A stretch of 64,000 bases of DNA from Flectobacillus longus (GTDB lineage: Bacteria; Bacteroidota; Bacteroidia; Cytophagales; Spirosomataceae), in contig NZ_JASHIC010000032.1 of NCBI RefSeq assembly GCF_030056705.1, forward strand, positions 30,957 to 94,956. The letters run 5' to 3'. This document shows, in pieces, positions 7,553 through 17,568 of this stretch. Below the pieces are notes generated by a model, which was not told where the DNA came from, ran no database searches, and worked only from the letters and a program-made list of their open reading frames with translations. Positions within the stretch are counted from its first letter, which is position 1. Each line of letters opens with the position of its first letter. The position numbers and the translations under genes are program-made.

Positions 7553-9259
7553 TTACGAATGTCGGATTCTTTCCCAAGAAATAAATTTATACTGTTGAAA
7601 TAATATGATTGCTATTATAGAAAAGGCTGTAGAAATCACTAAAGTTCCCACCAAGGTCTTTGCAATATAATAATGAATCAGACCAATTAAAGGCATAACA
7701 AAAATAAGGTTAAAAAATCTTATCCAATTATTGCCCTTTGCATTCGAGTTAGAAGCCTCTACTGAAAACGGTAATCTAAAGCTTTCTTTAAATACGCTTA
7801 TGGCGATATACAGCAATGTTACCGAAATATTGAGATATATATCTTTTAGACAATTTACTCCTTCTTTTAGCAACATAATAGTAGTAATTAGGATATAGAG
7901 TGGTACAATAAAACGAATAATAACCGAACGATATGCACCCACTAAAAGTTCGCCAGGGTTTTCAATCGGCATAATTTGATAAATCCATGAAGCCTTCCAA
8001 TTGTCTGACAAAAAGATTTGTTGCACAATCATACTGAGTGTAAAAGTAGTATAATAAAGAATCATCAATCGATTTATATCTACTGTTAAAGTATCATTAT
8101 AATAACGAATAGTAAAAAGTATCAACAAACCTAAAGACGGATAAGCTCGAAGCTTAAATCTCCTATCTCTTGTAACAATAGTCCAAACAAGCTCAAAAGC
8201 AGATTTTTCAAGGATTGAATGTTTAAATAATTGGTGAATTTTGTCGAAAAACTCTCTAATCAGAGATTTGGCAGATGAAGCCTTCGTATCAACAGTCGCA
8301 AAATATTGAATAGAAGTCAGTCTATTTGCAAAGAAAGGTGCCAAGTACTTATTGATAAGCACCATAGCTAATATTGGGAAAAATACACCAAGAAAAATAA
8401 AATTCAAATGATGCCAATCTTTCACATGATACACATAGCTATCCAGTATATGAGCATACCATGCAGGAGGTGCGAAATAATGCCAAAACTTTACGCTCGA
8501 AGGTTGGAATATATCCTCTACTGAGATTTTAGATTGTCCAGATATAAACTGATACCCAATAGATAGACTAAGCGTAAAGAAAATCTGTACATAAATTATA
8601 ATATCCTTAAAGCGTTCAGGATTTACAAGTCTTGATAAAAAGATATAAAGTCCACTAGAAATAAAGACCGAAATTAAGCACAGAAAAGCGACTCCAATCA
8701 GGAAGAGTATACCTACGACAAAACCCATCTTTAGTGCTAGAACTATTGCTAGCCCAATGGCATTGGCGAAAGTTAAAAGACCTAGAAAAATCAACAAATG
8801 AAGCAAACGAGATATCCAGATTGTTTTGGGGTCAACTGGTCTTGAAAGTAAAGTAGAATTATCTTGACTATCAAAGAGAACCTCTGCGAAATCGGCTAAC
8901 ATATTGAAGCAAATCATGAACATCATATAAGTAAAACACATCAGCATCATATTAAAAACTGTTTGCTTTACTGAGAATATGACAATTGCATAAAGGAAAC
9001 TAAAAACAGCCTGAATTATTGAAGTTTTTAGAAAAGTTCTATGGTTTGATTCCTCTTCTATCTCTGGTTCAATAAGTAAGCCTTCTGTTTCTTCTGGACT
9101 TTCAGCAGCCTCGGTTGAACGAGGGTTTTTTATCCAAAATCCCCTTGTTTCAATCAATAATTTTACTTCGAGAATGGCACGAAGCGAGGTGTAGTCGACA
9201 CCGATATTTATAAAAAACCAACGAAATTTATCTAGAAAGTATAATATAAATTTAACCAT
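7553..9259 (-). CDS. Multi-spanning membrane protein, putative ABC exporter permease
   Basis: The 568-residue protein has many hydrophobic segments, for example around residues 80-130, 155-215, 225-245, 280-310 and through much of the last 200 residues. An N-terminal cytoplasmic part holds an acidic stretch (EAAESPEETEG...EIEEESNH). Its two flanking genes encode ABC ATPases on the same strand, 21 and 80 bases away, so an ABC-2-like export permease is the natural reading. I see no substrate-binding or catalytic motif. Assignment to a specific permease family is inference. Confidence 0.65.
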   Translation of the reverse strand: MVKFILYFLDKFRWFFINIGVDYTSLRAILEVKLLIETRGFWIKNPRSTEAAESPEETEGLLIEPEIEEESNHRTFLKTSIIQAVFSFLYAIVIFSVKQTVFNMMLMCFTYMMFMICFNMLADFAEVLFDSQDNSTLLSRPVDPKTIWISRLLHLLIFLGLLTFANAIGLAIVLALKMGFVVGILFLIGVAFLCLISVFISSGLYIFLSRLVNPERFKDIIIYVQIFFTLSLSIGYQFISGQSKISVEDIFQPSSVKFWHYFAPPAWYAHILDSYVYHVKDWHHLNFIFLGVFFPILAMVLINKYLAPFFANRLTSIQYFATVDTKASSAKSLIREFFDKIHQLFKHSILEKSAFELVWTIVTRDRRFKLRAYPSLGLLILFTIRYYNDTLTVDINRLMILYYTTFTLSMIVQQIFLSDNWKASWIYQIMPIENPGELLVGAYRSVIIRFIVPLYILITTIMLLKEGVNCLKDIYLNISVTLLYIAISVFKESFRLPFSVEASNSNAKGNNWIRFFNLIFVMPLIGLIHYYIAKTLVGTLVISTAFSIIAIILFQQYKFISWERIRHS

Positions 9260-9339
9260 AGTCTATTTTTTAGTAAAGGATGGCAGAACATCCTGCGCAA
9301 TTTCTATGTGTCAGCAAATGTAGGGATTACCCAAATCAT

Positions 9340-10128
9340 TTATTTTATATCATCCAACACCGAAACAAATAACTCTGCATTGTCTTTAATATGTGAAGTG
9401 TTTCCTGTTAAATTACTAAAGATAGATTCCAAAGAGCCTGTCACATTTTGTTGTAGGTCTTCAAAAGTACCATCAGCAATAATCTCGCCTTGGTTAATGA
9501 CGATAATTCTATCTGAAATTTTTTCTACCACATCCATCAAATGTGATGAATAAAAAATCGTTTTGCCTTGTAGCTTTAGTTTACCTAAAATTTCTTTTAC
9601 AAGCAGTACCGCATTGGGATCTAATCCAGAAAGAGGTTCATCCAAAATAATCAAGTCTGGATTATGCATCATTCCTGCAATTAATTGAACCTTTTGTTTT
9701 GAACCCTTCGAAAATACACTCATACGTCTGTCAGCCATATTTCCTAGCTCAAACACTTCAAGCATTTTGGGTGAAACTTCCGCAATTTTATAATCGGGCA
9801 TTTTATGAAGGCGACCTACAAATCTCAGATACTCTAGGGGTGTCAATTGCTCATATAACTGTGCATTTTCGGGAACATAACCTACTTTCTGTTTTACCTC
9901 GAGCGAGTGAGTTTTGATATTATACCCTAGCACTCGAACCATACCCGAAAATCCTGTTACCAATCCAATCAATGTCTTAAGCGTAGTAGTCTTCCCTGCT
10001 CCGTTAGGGCCGATATATCCAACAATTTGACCACGGCTTACAGTCAAATTTAGTCCTTTCAGAACCTCCTTTTCACCATAATTCATCGTCAAGTTTTCAA
10101 TCTCTATCACAGGGCAATCAATATTCAT
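9340..10128 (-). CDS. ABC transporter ATP-binding protein, ABC-2/DrrA type
   Basis: This ATPase of 262 residues has Walker A (GPNGAGKTTT, about residues 38-47), a Q-loop region (VGYVPENAQLYEQLTPLEYLRF), Walker B (LIILDEPLSGLDP) and the H-loop (FYSSHLMD). The signature is unusual, FSKGSKQK in place of LSGGQ, as often seen in ABC-2 exporters. The P-E-N after the Q-loop position is also typical of that class. It is the first gene of a minus-strand run with the membrane protein at 7553-9259 and a second ATPase. It probably powers export; the cargo is unknown. Confidence 0.88.
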   Translation of the reverse strand: MNIDCPVIEIENLTMNYGEKEVLKGLNLTVSRGQIVGYIGPNGAGKTTTLKTLIGLVTGFSGMVRVLGYNIKTHSLEVKQKVGYVPENAQLYEQLTPLEYLRFVGRLHKMPDYKIAEVSPKMLEVFELGNMADRRMSVFSKGSKQKVQLIAGMMHNPDLIILDEPLSGLDPNAVLLVKEILGKLKLQGKTIFYSSHLMDVVEKISDRIIVINQGEIIADGTFEDLQQNVTGSLESIFSNLTGNTSHIKDNAELFVSVLDDIK

Positions 10129-10278
10129 TATTATCAGGGGTTAGTAATTCTTAAGCTGTTCAAATTTATGGTTAATGAAAATTTCATTAAAGTTAACCTA
10201 CTTTTTTGTAAAGTATATTTTTTCATGAAAAAATACCGCAAAATATAGAACAGATTAGAACAGTAAGAAAAAAATTTC

Positions 10279-10286
10279 TATCTTTG
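10279..10286 (+). promoter_or_regulatory. Bacteroidota -7 promoter box for xylulokinase
   Basis: TATCTTTG matches TAnnTTTG exactly and lies 73 bases before the xylulokinase ATG, in the 230-base divergent gap with the ABC cluster. No strong -33 element was seen. Confidence 0.5.
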
Positions 10287-10358
10287 TTAAGCAAGGATAA
10301 GTTATATCATTTATCCTATATTTTATAAAAACAAAGCAATCTTTTAATATATTCCTCT

Positions 10359-11846
10359 ATGCTTTTACTAGGAATCGACATAGGTACTTCTTCCATTAAA
10401 GCCTCAGTTGTAGATGGCGAAACAGGCCAATTGATGGCCTCTGCCCAGTATCCTGATACTGAAAATACCATCTCGTCGCCCTTACCAGATTGGGCAGAAC
10501 AAGACCCCGAAATGTGGTGGGATTGTGCAGTAAATGCTATTCAACGTTGTAACAATTCGGGCAAATATAACCCAAAAGATATTCAAGCAATTGGGATAGC
10601 GTATCAAATGCATGGATTAGTTATGGTCGATAGAGAACACCGTGTGCTTCGTCCATCGATTATTTGGTGTGATAGTCGTGCGGTGGAAATTGGCAATAAA
10701 GCATTTCAAGAAATTGGAGAGGAAAAATGTTTATCTCATTTACTCAATTCTCCTGGAAATTTTACAGCTTCAAAATTAGCTTGGGTAAAAGCAAACGAGC
10801 CAAGAGTATATGGTTCTGTTTACAAGATTATGCTGCCAGGTGATTTTATAGCGATGAAACTCACCAATTCAATTACGACTTCAAATTCGGCACTTTCAGA
10901 AGGTATTTTTTGGGACTTTAAAGAAAATGCTATTTCTGAAGATATACTTAAGTATTATGGTTTTCCTAAAACTGTTTTGCCAGACTTAAAACCTGTTTTT
11001 TCGAATCATGGTGAAGTGAGTAGTTCTATGGCTGATTTAACTGGCTTAAAGGCAGGAACTCCTGTTTGTTACAAAGCTGGTGATCAACCCAATAATGCAC
11101 TATCTTTGAATGTATTAGAGCCTGGCGAAGTAGCTGCAACGGCTGGTACTTCAGGAGTGGTTTATTCTGTTTCTGACCAAATTAGCTATGACCCACTTTC
11201 ACGTGTCAATACATTTGCACATGTTAATCATCAATTAGATGGACTCAATCGTTTGGGTACTTTATTGTGTATCAATGGTACAGGTATTCTGAACCGTTGG
11301 ATGCGTGATCAAGTAGCGCCACAATGGTCGTACAGCCAAATGAATGAAGCGGCTGCTTCAGTACAGGCGGGTGCCAATGGCTTATCGATTTTACCTTTTG
11401 GTAATGGAGCAGAAAGAGTACTATCAAACAAAACAATTCATTCGACTATCACTGGACTCAATTTCAATACACATACTACCGCACACTTGATTCGTGCAGC
11501 CCAAGAAGGAATTGCGTTCTCTTTAAAATATGGTGTCGACATTATGGCTGAAACGGGCACTGCGCCTACTGTTATTCGTGCTGGAAAAGCCAATATGTTC
11601 CTAAGTGATGTGTTTACAAAAGCGTTAGTCAACACAATAGGAGTTGCCGTTGAGTTGTACGATACTGATGGCGCAAAAGGCGCTGCATTGGGTGCAGGTA
11701 TTGGTAAAGGATTCTTTTCACAGCCCAAAGAAGCATTCGAAAATATGGAATCAATCGGAAGTGTTGAGCCTGAAAAAGACTTGCAAGAACAATATCAACT
11801 CGTGTATTCAAACTGGAAAAGTATTTTAAATAAACAACTCCATTAG
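10359..11846 (+). CDS. xylB: FGGY-family carbohydrate kinase, probable xylulokinase
   Basis: The enzyme phosphorylates D-xylulose with ATP and feeds the pentose phosphate pathway. The 495 residues begin with the sugar-kinase phosphate motif DIGTSS (6-11) and include WAEQDPEMWW, IGIAYQMHGLVMVD (the MHG sugar-site segment typical of xylulokinases) and the catalytic aspartate in AGDQ at D242. The C-terminal ATP site has RAGKANMFLSDVF and GAALGAG. No xylose isomerase gene lies in the window, so it may pair with one elsewhere. It fits the nearby hemicellulose-type glycosidases. Related FGGY kinases for other pentoses cannot be fully ruled out. Confidence 0.85.
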   Translation: MLLLGIDIGTSSIKASVVDGETGQLMASAQYPDTENTISSPLPDWAEQDPEMWWDCAVNAIQRCNNSGKYNPKDIQAIGIAYQMHGLVMVDREHRVLRPSIIWCDSRAVEIGNKAFQEIGEEKCLSHLLNSPGNFTASKLAWVKANEPRVYGSVYKIMLPGDFIAMKLTNSITTSNSALSEGIFWDFKENAISEDILKYYGFPKTVLPDLKPVFSNHGEVSSSMADLTGLKAGTPVCYKAGDQPNNALSLNVLEPGEVAATAGTSGVVYSVSDQISYDPLSRVNTFAHVNHQLDGLNRLGTLLCINGTGILNRWMRDQVAPQWSYSQMNEAAASVQAGANGLSILPFGNGAERVLSNKTIHSTITGLNFNTHTTAHLIRAAQEGIAFSLKYGVDIMAETGTAPTVIRAGKANMFLSDVFTKALVNTIGVAVELYDTDGAKGAALGAGIGKGFFSQPKEAFENMESIGSVEPEKDLQEQYQLVYSNWKSILNKQLH

Positions 11847-11956
11847 TAAGTATAAATCATTTACATTCAAGATTGGTTAAATGTTATCTTGCATAATGCA
11901 ATAAAAATCCGAGACTTAGTCTCGAACTAGGCAACAATTCAATCTATTTTGAGTTA

Positions 11957-12215
11957 AACAGAGTCATCCCTAATTTTGGAATAATTTAAAATTGAGACCT
12001 CTTGTTTGTGTTTATTGGGATTCTCAAGGTGAACCATTGTATTGTTTATGAAAAAAGGGGTCGAAATGAGTTTTTCGCCCCCTTTTTTCATACTATATTT
12101 CAACATGACATTTCTTTAGACGCAATGCTTTGCGTATCTACTAGTAAAATCTAGATTAAAAATAATCACTCATGCGCTCAATCACTAAATCACTCAATTT
12201 AGTATGACTCATGTT
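11957..12215. mobile_element. MITE-like element related to the IS at 43465
   Basis: The left end at 11957-11977 matches the IS terminal repeat (AACATGAGTCATCCCGAATT) with one base missing and one changed. The right end at 12204-12215 is the inverted ATGACTCATGTT. Inside the left end the text around GAGACCTCTTGTTTGTG resembles the IS left flank. No open frame lies inside. The element contains a terminator-like hairpin (12051-12088) and a palindrome AGACGCAA...TTGCGTATCT near 12118-12140. The segment 12170-12215, inverted, matches 52394-52445. It fills most of the gap between xylulokinase and the oxidoreductase gene. Confidence 0.55.
12051..12088. terminator. Hairpin terminator after xylulokinase
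   Basis: The arms AAAAAAGGGG-CGAAA and TTTTCG-CCCCTTTTTT form a stem flanked by A and T runs. It could stop transcription from either side between the convergent xylulokinase and oxidoreductase genes. It lies within the MITE-like element. Confidence 0.6.
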
Positions 12216-12222
12216 ACATAAT

Positions 12223-13518
12223 TTATACCGAAGGATATTCCCAAGGCTTACGATATTCTCTTCTCAACAATTTATTAGCTTCAGGGTCATTGAGAACAAT
12301 TTCCTTATCGCCATCCCAAATTATACTACGACCTACTTTGGCAGAAAGCATACCTAACAAACTCATATTCGTTGAGCGATGCCCTACTTCAATATCACAA
12401 AGAGGCAGCTTATGTTCTTTAATAGATATTAAGAAGTTTTGCCATAGTTCACGGATATTCTGGTCGTCGGGTTTGTTGAGAACTGGCTCTTCGTGTAAAA
12501 TGGGTTTATTTTTATTAGCAGGATAAAAAGTCCATCCATCTTGCCAACCCATGTGAAATGTACCCTCGGTGCCATAGAAGTAACAACCGACATTGGTACG
12601 TTCGGCTTCGTTAGCCGCAAACAATCGATGCTCCCATGAAACATGAAAGTTTTCAAACTCATAGTTTACCAATTGCATATCTGGTGCATCAGTATTGTCT
12701 TTACGAATATGCCTTGCCATGGTTGAGTAAATCTTTCGAGGATATTTTTCTTCCATACACCAAAGTATCTGGTCCATCCAATGTATTCCCCAATCGCCAA
12801 GCTGTCCATTCGAAAAGTTCAAAAATTGCCTAAATCCTTTCGGATGAATTACCTTATTGTAGGGAATCAAAGGCGCTGGTCCACAATACATATCCCAATC
12901 TAGCCCTTGAGGTACTTCCGAATTTGGTACAGCAGTACCTGCGCCTCCACCATAATGCACAAATGCTCGAATCATACCTATTTGTCCCGCTTTTCCAGAA
13001 CGGATAAAATTCATTCCAGAAATATTATGAGGTGATACTCGCCTATGTGTCCCTACCTGAACAATTCTGCCATATTTACGAGCAGCATTTACCATAGCTC
13101 GTCCTTCCATAATAGTATGTCCTATGGGCTTTTCTACATAAACATTAGCTCCTATCTCCATGGCAGCGATAGCTATTAAGGGATGCCAGTGGTCGGGAGT
13201 TGCTACAATCACAATTTCAGGTTTTTCTTTGTGAAGTAATTCTCTGAAATCTCGATAACGCTTCGGACTATCACTACATAGTGTTGTCACTTCCTTGAAA
13301 GCATTATTTAATTGGTTTTTGTCGACATCACACAGTGCTACAACCTTCGATTCACCAGCTCTGATTGCTTCTCTGAGGATATTCATTCCCCACCAGCCTG
13401 TACCAATGAGGGCGGTTCTATATGTATTAATTTTTTGAGATAACGCTGGCAATAATGGCAAGCTTGAATAGTAAAGACTTGCCGTTGAAGAATATTTAAT
13501 AAAATCTCGTCTTTTCAT
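12223..13518 (-). CDS. Gfo/Idh/MocA family oxidoreductase, probably Tat-exported
   Basis: This NAD(P)-dependent dehydrogenase of 431 residues probably acts on a sugar or sugar derivative. The N-terminus MKRRDFIKYSS followed by a weakly hydrophobic stretch looks like a twin-arginine signal, common for this subgroup in Bacteroidota. A Rossmann fold follows (LIGTGWWGMNILREA, about residues 37-51), then the family E-K-P motif at 129-131 carrying the catalytic lysine. The C-terminal domain has GGGAG, the LGDWGIHWMDQ metal- or substrate-site segment and WEHRLF. It is convergent with xylulokinase. The substrate is unknown; a periplasmic glycoside-oxidising role is possible. Confidence 0.85.
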   Translation of the reverse strand: MKRRDFIKYSSTASLYYSSLPLLPALSQKINTYRTALIGTGWWGMNILREAIRAGESKVVALCDVDKNQLNNAFKEVTTLCSDSPKRYRDFRELLHKEKPEIVIVATPDHWHPLIAIAAMEIGANVYVEKPIGHTIMEGRAMVNAARKYGRIVQVGTHRRVSPHNISGMNFIRSGKAGQIGMIRAFVHYGGGAGTAVPNSEVPQGLDWDMYCGPAPLIPYNKVIHPKGFRQFLNFSNGQLGDWGIHWMDQILWCMEEKYPRKIYSTMARHIRKDNTDAPDMQLVNYEFENFHVSWEHRLFAANEAERTNVGCYFYGTEGTFHMGWQDGWTFYPANKNKPILHEEPVLNKPDDQNIRELWQNFLISIKEHKLPLCDIEVGHRSTNMSLLGMLSAKVGRSIIWDGDKEIVLNDPEANKLLRREYRKPWEYPSV

Positions 13519-13696
13519 AGTTTTTGAAGGGTTAAAACCTCAATATACTGATTATCAGCGAACATTTTATGAGTTTTTGCAGGTGAATAAAAAAGCTCTT
13601 TGACAGAAAATGTGTATTTTTGACACTCACACAAAAAAATCTCCGTTAATTGAAAGTAATTTTACTAAAAACCAAGATTTTCTTTCTAAAAAACTG

Positions 13697-13704
13697 TATA
13701 TTTG
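13697..13704 (+). promoter_or_regulatory. Bacteroidota -7 promoter box for the PAS protein
   Basis: TATATTTG is an exact TAnnTTTG match 36 bases before the ATG at 13740, in the divergent gap with the oxidoreductase gene. Confidence 0.5.
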
Positions 13705-13739
13705 ACGTATAGGCTTCATACTTAATCACCGCCGATATT

Positions 13740-16661
13740 ATGTTACGAAAAGCCCTTACTTTTAGTGATAATCAAGAATCTATCGACCAAATAGAGCAAA
13801 AACTGCGAGGAATGGACATAAGTACTTCGGGGACTTTTGCTCTAACTGATAATACTTTCTCAAAAGTACTCATTAAATCCAAACCTGATTTTATCTTTGT
13901 TGACGCTTCTTATTTTGAAACACCAGAGTTTAATATCTTCTCACATACCGATTATCTAAGTCGTACTTTTGCAAGCTCGTCTATCATTATTTTATGTAAG
14001 ATTCTTGATGCCAGTATCCAGCGAAACTTTTTGCAAGCAGGTGCTCAAGATTGTCTTTTGTGGAATGACTTTTTGCAAAGTGATATAGAAAAAAACTTAT
14101 TTTTTGCTAGAGAAAGACAGGTTTTGAGAAGTCGTTTCAAAAAAATTGCCAATGATTATAAGCAACTTTTTGATGCAAACCCACTTCCAATGTGGGTATA
14201 TAATGCCGAAAATGGGCAGTTTATTAAGGTAAATGAGGCAGCATGTCAAAAATACGGGTACAGCGCCAAAGAGTTTTACCAACTCACCATTCATGATTTG
14301 AAGGTCGATACAACGGCCAAAAATATTGTTAATACAGACCATGTTATCACTCATCTCACAAAATCGGGGGAGCATATTTATGTAGAACTCACCTCGCACC
14401 AAACCATTTACAAAGGCACTGATGCAGTATTGGTATTGGCACACGATGTGACGTCAAAAGTAAAAGCTGAACAAGAAAAAAATGTTGCTTCAAAACAGCT
14501 TTTCTTGATTTTCGAACATTCATCTGATGCTATTTTGCTAACCGACAACGAAGGCAAAATCCTAGAGTCAAATAGCGCTTCGGAAGAGCTTTTTAATACT
14601 TCTAAAAAATTCCTTCAGGGCAAATCACTTATAGAAATTGTCAAGCCTGAATTTAACACGCCATTTGCTAGTGTGTGGAACAAATTTCATACTGTTGGCA
14701 AACACGAGGGAAAGATTTCGATTAAATCAACAAATAATGATACTAAAATTGCCTCTTGGCGTGCATTAGCCAATATCAGAGAGGGAATCCATTTACATAT
14801 TTTTAATGATGTTACCGAGGTTGAGCTTAAAGCCAGAGAAAACGAGCTAAACAGTAGAATTCTTTCTTCTATTAAGGATTCGTTCACGCTCAAAGATACC
14901 CTCAATGCTATTAGCAATAATATCCGCTTATTTACAGGTTGGGAAAGTGTAGAGTTTTGGATTCCTGATTCTCAAAATCAAATATTATTTCTTGCCAGTT
15001 CGTCTGCAAATCCTCATAATGCACAATTCGTCAAATTTGCCGAGGCTTCTCGAAATAGAACGAGAGGATATGAGGAAAAAAGTATTTCAAATAATTCTTG
15101 GAGAAGTAAGTCAGCCTATTGGTTTAGTGATTTGTATCATCATGATAGTTTTAGTCGAAAAGAGCTCTTAGACCCCAAACTTGATTATACTGCTGTTTCA
15201 ATTCCAATTTTCGAATCATCAAACAATGACCAGATTGTTGGTATTATTATACTTATTACAGACCAAAAAGTTTCGTATGATTCTTATTTAATTGGTGTTT
15301 TGTCTAAGGTTGCAGGAGGTTTAGGTAATCTTATCGAGAAGGTCAAAGCAAGAGAAGAACTATCCAACTTGTTTGATTATTCAGCGGATTTAATTTGTAT
15401 TGCTGATAAAAATGGTTTCTTGATAAAAACAAACCCTGCATTTTCCAATGTATTAGGGTTTACGGTTGAAGAATTAAAGTCAAAAAAGTTCACTGATTTA
15501 ATTCATCCTGAGGATTTAGAAACCTCGGCTCAAGAAATTGCCAAACTCTATCACGGAGAAATTATTCGTGCACATGCCAATCGTTATCGGACAAAGTTAG
15601 GAACATATCGCCATTTTGCATGGGTAGCGGTTCCAGACCCTAACGGCAAACAAGTTTTTGTGATTGGGCGTGATGTAACAGAGTTAAAAGCACAAACCGA
15701 TTTGATTCTAAAAAATGCAGAGCAAACCAGAAACATGCTCGAAAGTATTACGGATGGCTTTATTTCTGTAGATAAATCTTGGAATGTAAATTACTGGAAT
15801 GCTTCGGCTGAACGTATTTTAGGTATTGCCAAAGAAGAGGTTTTGAATCAAAATTGCTTAATTCTTTTACAAGAACTATCGCCCGAACTAGCGACTATGT
15901 TTGAAGAAGCAAACCAAAAACAGACCTCCTTATTAGTTGAAACGTATCTCCCAAAACAAAATATTTGGATAGAATCTACAGCCTATCCTTCAAATGAAGG
16001 ATTATCCGTTTATATTCGTGACATAACTCTTGCAAAAGAACACAGTCTCGCAATTGCCACTATGCAAAAGAATTTAGAAGCCATTATCAATGCCACATCC
16101 GAACTGATTTGGTCGGTTGATAAAGAATATAATTTGACTATTGCCAATAAAGCCTATTTTGAATTGCTATCTGATTTGGTTGGTAAGCCTATCGATTTAG
16201 ACACTTCTACCCTACGTGAATCCCTTAGCGAAGCTGTTCAAGCAAAATGGCGCGCTTATTATGAACGATGTATGCAAGGTCAACCTCATTCAGTGATTGA
16301 GGACTTAGCTACCTATCATCCCACAGGAAAGCGTTTGAAAGCAATTGTCAATTTTAATCCTATCTATGACCATCAAGGAAATATTACAGGAGTAGCCTGC
16401 TTTGCAAAAGATATATCCGAATTAACTCAGAAAATGGAGACCATCGACCAGCAGTCTAATCAGTTGAAGGAAATTGCATGGTTTCAATCTCATGCGGTAA
16501 GACAACCTTTAGCCAAAATTCTTGGCATTGTCGACTTCTTGGAAGTAACTGATACAGAATTAGATAAGGAAACAGCACAACTACTTACTGACCTCAAAGG
16601 CTCGGCGCAAGAATTAGACGATGTTGTAAAAACTATCGTCAACAAAGCGCAAAAGAAATGA
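13740..16661 (+). CDS. Multi-PAS/GAF signalling protein ending in a lone phospho-acceptor helix
   Basis: This is a large cytoplasmic sensor of 973 residues with no membrane segment. Residues about 1-125 look like a degenerate receiver domain (FIFVDAS, IIILCKI). Then come PAS domains at about 140-245 and 250-365, a GAF-like domain at 370-545, and PAS domains at 550-655, 660-770 and 780-895. The C-terminus has an H-box like that of histidine kinases (FQSHAVRQPLAKILGI, H918) and a second helix. It stops at 973 with no HATPase domain and no N, G1 or G2 boxes. The next gene is a convergent tetR, so no kinase half follows. It may be phosphorylated in trans or may act only as a scaffold. Confidence 0.85.
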   Translation: MLRKALTFSDNQESIDQIEQKLRGMDISTSGTFALTDNTFSKVLIKSKPDFIFVDASYFETPEFNIFSHTDYLSRTFASSSIIILCKILDASIQRNFLQAGAQDCLLWNDFLQSDIEKNLFFARERQVLRSRFKKIANDYKQLFDANPLPMWVYNAENGQFIKVNEAACQKYGYSAKEFYQLTIHDLKVDTTAKNIVNTDHVITHLTKSGEHIYVELTSHQTIYKGTDAVLVLAHDVTSKVKAEQEKNVASKQLFLIFEHSSDAILLTDNEGKILESNSASEELFNTSKKFLQGKSLIEIVKPEFNTPFASVWNKFHTVGKHEGKISIKSTNNDTKIASWRALANIREGIHLHIFNDVTEVELKARENELNSRILSSIKDSFTLKDTLNAISNNIRLFTGWESVEFWIPDSQNQILFLASSSANPHNAQFVKFAEASRNRTRGYEEKSISNNSWRSKSAYWFSDLYHHDSFSRKELLDPKLDYTAVSIPIFESSNNDQIVGIIILITDQKVSYDSYLIGVLSKVAGGLGNLIEKVKAREELSNLFDYSADLICIADKNGFLIKTNPAFSNVLGFTVEELKSKKFTDLIHPEDLETSAQEIAKLYHGEIIRAHANRYRTKLGTYRHFAWVAVPDPNGKQVFVIGRDVTELKAQTDLILKNAEQTRNMLESITDGFISVDKSWNVNYWNASAERILGIAKEEVLNQNCLILLQELSPELATMFEEANQKQTSLLVETYLPKQNIWIESTAYPSNEGLSVYIRDITLAKEHSLAIATMQKNLEAIINATSELIWSVDKEYNLTIANKAYFELLSDLVGKPIDLDTSTLRESLSEAVQAKWRAYYERCMQGQPHSVIEDLATYHPTGKRLKAIVNFNPIYDHQGNITGVACFAKDISELTQKMETIDQQSNQLKEIAWFQSHAVRQPLAKILGIVDFLEVTDTELDKETAQLLTDLKGSAQELDDVVKTIVNKAQKK

Positions 16662-16705
16662 TTAACTAGGTGCTTTAGGACTCAAGCAAAAATATTTCTA
16701 TTATT

Positions 16706-16756
16706 TACACATCAACCTGTTTAAACTAGTTAAAAGTTTAAACAGGTTGATGTGTA
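16706..16756. terminator. Bidirectional terminator between PAS protein and tetR
   Basis: A perfect 22-bp inverted repeat (16706-16727 and 16735-16756) surrounds a 7-base loop and is followed by a T run. The two flanking genes converge here, so it probably terminates both. Confidence 0.72.
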
Positions 16757-16795
16757 TTTTTGAAGAAAGTCATCTTATTTGCCAAATCGCCAACC

Positions 16796-17368
16796 TTAAT
16801 GAATTGCAATGGCGTCCCACATCATATCGATGCAGTCTTCTATCTCGGCGGTACTCAATGTTTGCACCTGAACCGATAGTTCTCCTACAGCACCACAAAG
16901 CATGATGATAATAAGCGTAGTAGAGCTTTTCTTCAAAAACCCTTCTGACTGACCTGTCTCTATTAATTCATAAAGTGGTTTCAGTGCTTTATCTTCCTCC
17001 GCAATGATGGCTTCGTTGTCACCTTCATTATAAGGTGAGCGGGCATATTGTTCAAAAAAAACCTGTACTTCAGGATGAGTGGCCACTCGATTGATATAAC
17101 TTCTCAAAGCAGCTTTGAATCTACCTCTAAATGGCACATCTTGAGGGAGGTTTTCAAAAGAAAGCTCTGTTTCTTTTTTAACTAAATATACATACAGGTT
17201 GTTGATTAGGTCTTTTTTATCTTTAAAATAGATATAAATTGTTCCAGTAGCAACACCAACCTCCTTAGCAAGAAGGCTCATTTTTAGTCCAGAAAGTCCA
17301 ATTTTAGAAATCATTGTTAAGGCTTTTTCCAAAATCATCTTTTCTTTTAAGTCATCTTTAGTTCTCAT
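16796..17368 (-). CDS. TetR/AcrR family transcriptional regulator
   Basis: The protein has 190 residues. The helix-turn-helix lies at about residues 10-55 (ALTMISKIGLSGLKMSLLAKEVGVA, then GTIYIYFKDKKDLINNLY, here quoted in parts), and the remainder is a helical ligand-binding domain without a recognisable effector motif. It is divergent from ferritin (200-base gap) and convergent with the PAS-protein gene. No obvious operator palindrome was spotted in the ferritin gap. Targets and ligand are unknown. Confidence 0.85.
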   Translation of the reverse strand: MRTKDDLKEKMILEKALTMISKIGLSGLKMSLLAKEVGVATGTIYIYFKDKKDLINNLYVYLVKKETELSFENLPQDVPFRGRFKAALRSYINRVATHPEVQVFFEQYARSPYNEGDNEAIIAEEDKALKPLYELIETGQSEGFLKKSSTTLIIIMLCGAVGELSVQVQTLSTAEIEDCIDMMWDAIAIH

Positions 17369-17568
17369 ATAGCCAAAAAAATAAGGTATTTTAACAGTGG
17401 TTTATTCAAAAAACTATTCAGTATATATGTCGAATGGAAGAGGTTTTGAAGGCTAGAAGTCCAATATAATTAGATTAATTCCAAATTTTATCAAAATTCC
17501 CCAAGTTTAAAACTTTTCAGTACATTATGTTATTAATATTGTAACAACTAATTAAGCTACATAAGAAT

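Noticed and set aside
16706..16756. Possible recombination site
   Set aside because: The perfect inverted repeat lies between convergent genes with a T run, which fits a terminator better.
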